23,665 nt of DNA from CAXSDR01 sp964236445 (GTDB lineage Bacteria; Actinomycetota; Actinomycetes; Motilibacterales; Motilibacteraceae): NCBI GenBank assembly GCA_964236445.1, contig CAXSDR010000055.1, positions 1-23,665 of the forward strand, written 5' to 3'. The position numbers and the translations under genes were made by a program. Below are positions 20,593 to 23,665 of this stretch, piece after piece. The notes under the pieces were generated by a model that was given only the letters and a program-made list of their open reading frames with translations, did no database searches and was not told the origin of the DNA. Every line of letters begins with the position of its first letter. Position 1 is the first letter of the stretch.

Positions 20593-21964
20593 GCACTGGT
20601 CGCCGCCGTCGTTCGCCGTCCGATAAGGCCGGCACCCGGCCCGTGCGCCCCGTGGCCGTCACCGACATGGCTGCCCCGGCCCCGGCGGACGAGCATCTTC
20701 CTGACATGCAGCACGTGCCTGCGAGGCAGGCACGGGACCTCCAGCGCGGCACGGAGCACCACCGTGGCACGGAGCACCACCGCGGCCGCAACATCGTGGN
20801 NNNNNNNNNNNNNNNNNNNNNNNNNNNNNNNNNNNNNNNNNNNNNNNNNNNNNNNNNNNNNNNNNNNNNNNNNNNNNNNNNNNNNNNNNNNNNNNNNNNC
20901 GCGGCACGGAGCACCACCGTGGCACGGAGCACCACCGCGGCCGCAACATCGTGGCGGTGCTTCTCGCCCTGCTGGTTCTCGCCGGCGTCGTCGGCGGTGC
21001 CGCCGTGCTGGTCGTCAAGCTCGCCAGCGGCCTGCACACCTCGTCGGCGCAGGGAGCCGACTATCCCGGCCCCGGCTCCGGCTCGGTCCTCGTCCAGGTC
21101 AAGAGCGGGCAGACTGCGCAGGACGTCGCGACGACGCTGAAGGCGGCGGGTGTGGTGCAGAGCCGCACGGCGTTCCTCGACGCCGCGTCCGCGAACAACC
21201 GGTCGACCAAGATCCAACCCGGCTACTACTCGCTGCCGAAGCAGATGAAGGCTGCCGACGCGCTGGAGCTGATCGTGGGCGGCAGCGCGCACGCCGAGAA
21301 GAAGGTCCTGATCCGCGAGGGCATGCGCAGCAAGGACATCCTCGCCGCCCTCGCGAAGGGCACCGGCATACCGCTTGGCGACTTCGACGCCGCCGTCAAG
21401 GCTCCGGACAAGCTCGCGCTCCCGGACTATGCCAAGGGCAACGTCGAGGGGTTCCTCTTCCCGGCGACCTACGAGTTCGCGCCGAACGCCACGGCTGTCG
21501 AGGTGCTCAAGCAGATGGTCGCCCGCTACCAGGTCACGGCGACGAAGCTGGGCATCGACAAGGGCAGCGATCCCTACCGCACCGTCACGATGGCGAGCAT
21601 GCTCGAGGCCGAGGTCAACAACAACGCCGACTACGGCAAGGCGGCCCGGGTCCTGGAGAACCGGCTCTCCCACGGCGGTCCCATCGGCTTCGACTCCGCG
21701 CTGCACTACTACTACAACGACGACAAGCCACTGACGACCGAACGACTCAAGGCGGATACGCCCTACAACCTGCGCAAGCATGCCGGCCTGCCGCCGACAC
21801 CGATCAGCAATCCCGGCGAGGCGACGCTGAAGGCGGCCTTGACGCCCACGCCGGGGGACTGGCAATGGTTCCTCACCGTCGACCCCAAGACGGGTGAGAC
21901 GTTGTTCTTCAGCAAGTACGGCGACTTCACCGCCGCCAAGCGGAAGTACGGCATCGACTATTGA
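20589..21964 (+). CDS. mltG: MltG, endolytic murein transglycosylase (interrupted by an assembly gap)
   Basis: The gene starts at ATG 20589, overlapping the ruvX stop. The 5' part reads in one frame to the gap at 20800-20899. The 3' part reads in another, because the placeholder plus a duplicated 55-base contig end shift the phase. Joining the two copies gives 406 residues. The layout is: a cytoplasmic basic N-terminus with the hexapeptide repeat GTEHHR twice, a membrane span (NIVAVLLALLVLAGVVGGAA), a LysM-like segment (VLVQVKSGQTAQDVATTLKA), and the YceG catalytic domain. The likely catalytic Glu lies in MLEAEVNN (codon 21611-21613), followed by ARVLENRL and FDSALHYYYN. MltG cuts nascent peptidoglycan glycan strands at the membrane. 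The gene is probably intact; the break is an assembly effect. Confidence 0.92.
20745..20799 (+). repeat. left copy of an exact 55-base duplicate flanking the gap
   Basis: These 55 bases end at the last base before the Ns and are identical to 20900-20954, which begin at the first base after the Ns. Each copy contains two 18-base units G(C/T)GGCACGGAGCACCACC coding GTEHHR, then bases coding Arg-Gly-Arg-Asn-Ile-Val. Identity that stops exactly at both contig ends points to overlapping contig ends. Confidence 0.9.
20800..20899. other. assembly gap, 100 Ns
   Basis: Exactly 100 undetermined bases inside mltG. Removing the gap together with one 55-base flank (155 bases in total) restores the mltG reading frame. 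This suggests the gap is not real missing sequence, or hides whole 18-base repeat units. Confidence 0.95.
20900..20954 (+). repeat. right copy of the 55-base duplicate flanking the gap
   Basis: Identical over all 55 bases to 20745-20799; the two sequences run on differently only outside the shared block. It continues in frame into the MltG membrane span. Confidence 0.9.
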
Positions 21965-22830
21965 TGGGCAGCCACCGAGCGGCGGTTCTCGGCTCCCCGA
22001 TCGGGCACTCCCTCTCGCCGGCGCTGCACCGCGCCGCCTACTCCCAGCTGGGTCTGGACTGGCGCTATGACGCCTTCGACCGCGACGGGTCGAGCCTGGC
22101 GGGGTTCGTGTCGGAACTCGGCGAGGAGTGGGCGGGGCTGTCGCTGACGATGCCGCTCAAGCGCGCCGTGCTGCCGTTGCTCGACGAGCGCTCGGAGCTG
22201 GTCGAGCTGATCGGTGTGGCCAACACCGTCGTCCTGCGCGGTGGCACGCGTGCCGGGCACAACACCGATGTCGACGGTCTGGTCAACGCCCTGCGCGAGC
22301 ACGGTGTGCACACCGCCGACCGCCCGGTGCTTATCGGCGGGGGAGCGACCGCTGCGTCCGGTCTCGCGGCGCTGCAGCGGATGGGGGCGGCCCGTGCCAC
22401 CGTGGTCGTACGCCGCCCCGCAGCGGCCGGGGACCTGCGCGAACTCGCGCAGCGGCTGGGTCTCGGGCTCGACGTGATGGCCTGGGACGTGCCGGCCGTC
22501 GCGCGGCACCTGGTCACGAGCGACCTGGTCGTCGCGACGTCACCGGCGGGGTCCACCGACGACATCGCTGCGGCGCTCGCTGCGGGTGCGCCCGTCACCG
22601 GCGTCCTGTTCGACGTGATCTACGCGCCGTGGCCGACGCCGCTCGCCGCGGCCTGGGAGCACCTCGGCGGCCGGGTCGTCGGTGGCCTCGACCTGTTGGT
22701 GCACCAGGCCGCGCTGCAGGTGGCGCTCATGGTCGGGCCCGTGCTCGGCCGGGCGGTCGGCGTGACGCAGGAATTGACGTCGGCCATGCGCGAAGCGGGC
22801 CTACTAGGCCTCAAGACCCAGGCGGGCTGA
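21964..22830 (+). CDS. aroE: Shikimate dehydrogenase
   Basis: This 288-residue enzyme reduces 3-dehydroshikimate to shikimate with NADPH in aromatic amino acid synthesis. ATG 21964 overlaps the mltG stop by one base (TGATG); TTG 21961 would add one residue and is less likely. Substrate-binding and catalytic landmarks are present: SPIGHSLSP (11-19), LTMPLK with the catalytic Lys66, ANTVV (Asn87) and NTD (Asn100, Asp102). The nucleotide-binding loop GGGATA (125-130) is followed by VVRRP, which fits NADP. The C-terminal GLDLLVHQAALQ matches the conserved Gln-containing helix. The last about 15 residues are variable. Other aro genes are not in the window. Confidence 0.94.
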   Translation: MGSHRAAVLGSPIGHSLSPALHRAAYSQLGLDWRYDAFDRDGSSLAGFVSELGEEWAGLSLTMPLKRAVLPLLDERSELVELIGVANTVVLRGGTRAGHNTDVDGLVNALREHGVHTADRPVLIGGGATAASGLAALQRMGAARATVVVRRPAAAGDLRELAQRLGLGLDVMAWDVPAVARHLVTSDLVVATSPAGSTDDIAAALAAGAPVTGVLFDVIYAPWPTPLAAAWEHLGGRVVGGLDLLVHQAALQVALMVGPVLGRAVGVTQELTSAMREAGLLGLKTQAG

Positions 22831-22848
22831 GCCGACTACGTAGGAGAG

Positions 22849-22871
22849 GTCACCCCGGCGCGAGCGGTGAC
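22849..22871 (+). promoter_or_regulatory. inverted repeat between aroE and the Roadblock gene
   Basis: GTCACC (22849-22854) and GGTGAC (22866-22871) form a 6-base-pair inverted repeat with an 11-base spacer, in the 71-base gap before ATG 22902. It could be an operator or a weak hairpin terminator. No T-run or confident promoter boxes are seen. Confidence 0.25.
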
Positions 22872-22901
22872 GTCTGGTCGACTAGCCGCGAAGGGGCGCC
22901 C

Positions 22902-23567
22902 ATGACCGAGATCCCCCGCCACGAGACAGGTCGAGCCGTCGCGCTCGACCGGGCACTGCGAGACCTGCTCGGTCAGACTCCAGAGCTCGAGGCGGCCGCT
23001 GTCGTCTCCTTCGACGGTCTGCCCATGGCCTCTGCCCTGCCGGTCACGATGGACGAGGAGCGCGTGGCCGCAATGAGCGCCGCGCTGCTGTCCCTGGGCG
23101 AGCGGGCAGCTGCCGGGCTCGGCCGTGGCGAGCTGACCCAGGTCTATGTGGAGGGCGAGGCAGGCACCGTCTTCCTGGTGTCGGCCGAGGACGAGGCGGT
23201 CCTCGTCGCCGTCGCCGCGCGCGGCGCCAAGACCGGTCTGGTGCTCTTCGAAGCCCGGCGCACCGCGCGGATGGTCGCCGACATCCTGCGCCGTGACGAC
23301 GCGGCCGACGTACGCGCCGCCCCTGACGTCCCTGATGTCACCCACACCGACGACGGGACGGCTGCCCCGGCCCACGCGGCGCACGCCATTCCGGCCCAGG
23401 GCCCCGCGGCCCGTCCGGTCGCCATGAACGTATCGGCCCTGCGACCGGGTCGCGCAGAGATCCCCCTCCAGCCGGTGCAGCCCGACGGCTGGGCCTCCTG
23501 GGGCACGCAGAACACTTCACCCGGCAGCGCCGACTCTGGCGCTGCGTCCCCGACGAGTTCCTGGTAG
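22902..23567 (+). CDS. Roadblock/LC7-domain protein
   Basis: ATG 22902 has AAGGGG about five bases upstream. The 221-residue protein has an N-terminal Roadblock/LC7 domain (about residues 13-125): LRDLLGQTPELEAAAVVSFD, then GLPMASALPVTMDEERVAAM, LLSLGERAAAGLGRGELTQV and TGLVLFEARRTARMVADIL. Related domains occur in MglB, which regulates the small GTPase MglA, and in actinobacterial conservons. No GTPase gene is seen in the window. The C-terminal 90 residues are Ala/Pro/Asp-rich and look disordered, ending in a polar segment with three Trp residues. It is followed after eight bases by a DUF4388 gene, suggesting an operon. In some actinobacteria, type IV pilus genes lie near aroE, so a link to pili or surface motility is possible but not shown here. 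Confidence 0.88.
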   Translation: MTEIPRHETGRAVALDRALRDLLGQTPELEAAAVVSFDGLPMASALPVTMDEERVAAMSAALLSLGERAAAGLGRGELTQVYVEGEAGTVFLVSAEDEAVLVAVAARGAKTGLVLFEARRTARMVADILRRDDAADVRAAPDVPDVTHTDDGTAAPAHAAHAIPAQGPAARPVAMNVSALRPGRAEIPLQPVQPDGWASWGTQNTSPGSADSGAASPTSSW

Positions 23568-23575
23568 GAAACAGC

Positions 23576-23665
23576 GTGAAGCTTGAGGGGACCCTCGACG
23601 CCTTCAGCCTGCCCGACATCTTCCAGCTCCTGAGCTTTACGAAGAAGACCGGCGGCCTGCACCTG
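23576..23665 (+). CDS. DUF4388 (PATAN-like) domain protein, 3' end missing
   Basis: GTG 23576 has AGGAA about six bases upstream and begins eight bases after the previous stop. Only 30 residues are in the window: MKLEGTLDAFSLPDIFQLLS followed by FTKKTGGLHL. This is the start of a DUF4388 domain, where LEGTL, LPDIFQLL and KTGGL are typical. Such domains occur in bacterial signalling and motility proteins, for example next to two-component regulators and type IV pilus genes. Pairing with a Roadblock protein supports a signalling role. The rest of the protein, and hence its domain architecture, is beyond the window. Confidence 0.82.
   Translation, partial: MKLEGTLDAFSLPDIFQLLSFTKKTGGLHL

Noticed and set aside
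20589..21964. mltG as a true pseudogene or frameshifted gene
   Set aside because: The apparent frame change results from the 100-N placeholder plus a duplicated 55-base contig end; merging the copies gives an intact frame with the catalytic region present.
1..23665. RecA-NDp-type PafBC promoter motif (TTGTCRGTG followed by TANNNT)
   Set aside because: I looked for it upstream of the genes in this window and found no convincing match.

Overview
This is a stretch of chromosome from a high-GC actinobacterium. GC content is very high throughout, GTG starts are common, and the gene set is typical of the phylum: the pafB-pafC-tatA-tatC-helY cluster, followed by a DUF349 protein, a cyclophilin, a metallo-beta-lactamase-fold hydrolase, hisS, aspS, rarA, a DUF948 protein, alaS, ruvX, mltG and aroE. 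I cannot name the genus from the sequence. Nothing looks phage-derived or recently acquired: I see no insertion sequences, tRNA or rRNA genes, or CRISPR arrays. The window is mostly conserved housekeeping DNA, coding density is about 95 percent, and no gene-free stretch exceeds 200 bases.

Region 1 (1-6733, all + strand): the 3' part of pafB and all of pafC (a WYL-domain transcriptional activator pair linked to the DNA-damage response), a small zinc-ribbon protein, a 60-residue single-span membrane protein, tatA and tatC (twin-arginine protein export), and the Ski2/Mtr4-like helicase helY.

Region 2 (6734-9468, - strand): a two-gene operon read right to left. A membrane-anchored cyclophilin-type peptidyl-prolyl isomerase is followed, with an ATGA overlap, by a DUF349 protein. 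A 100-N assembly gap lies in a Ser-Pro-Val repeat of the DUF349 protein. The DUF349 gene converges on helY with no intergenic base: the two stop codons form TGATCA.

Region 3 (9667-13431, +): a metallo-beta-lactamase-fold hydrolase, hisS and aspS, tightly coupled. AspRS carries His and Gly at the two positions associated with non-discriminating enzymes, which predicts that Asn-tRNA(Asn) is made through GatCAB.

Region 4 (13588-16787, +): a stand-alone EAL cyclic-di-GMP phosphodiesterase with about eight membrane spans, then rarA.

Region 5 (16798-22830, +): a compact run of a DUF948 protein, a 79-residue protein, alaS, ruvX, mltG and aroE, with spacings from a 4-base overlap to 18 bases. The second 100-N gap lies in mltG. 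Its two flanks are an exact 55-base duplicate, and removing one copy with the Ns restores a single reading frame.

Region 6 (22902-23665, +): a Roadblock/LC7-domain protein and the start of a DUF4388 (PATAN-like) protein, which are the accessory genes of the window.

The points most worth a second look are the overlapping contig ends in mltG, a recurring TAGNNT box 6-7 bases before start codons (a leaderless-mRNA signature), the membrane EAL protein between aspS and rarA, and the Roadblock/DUF4388 pair after aroE. I found no convincing new multi-gene system.
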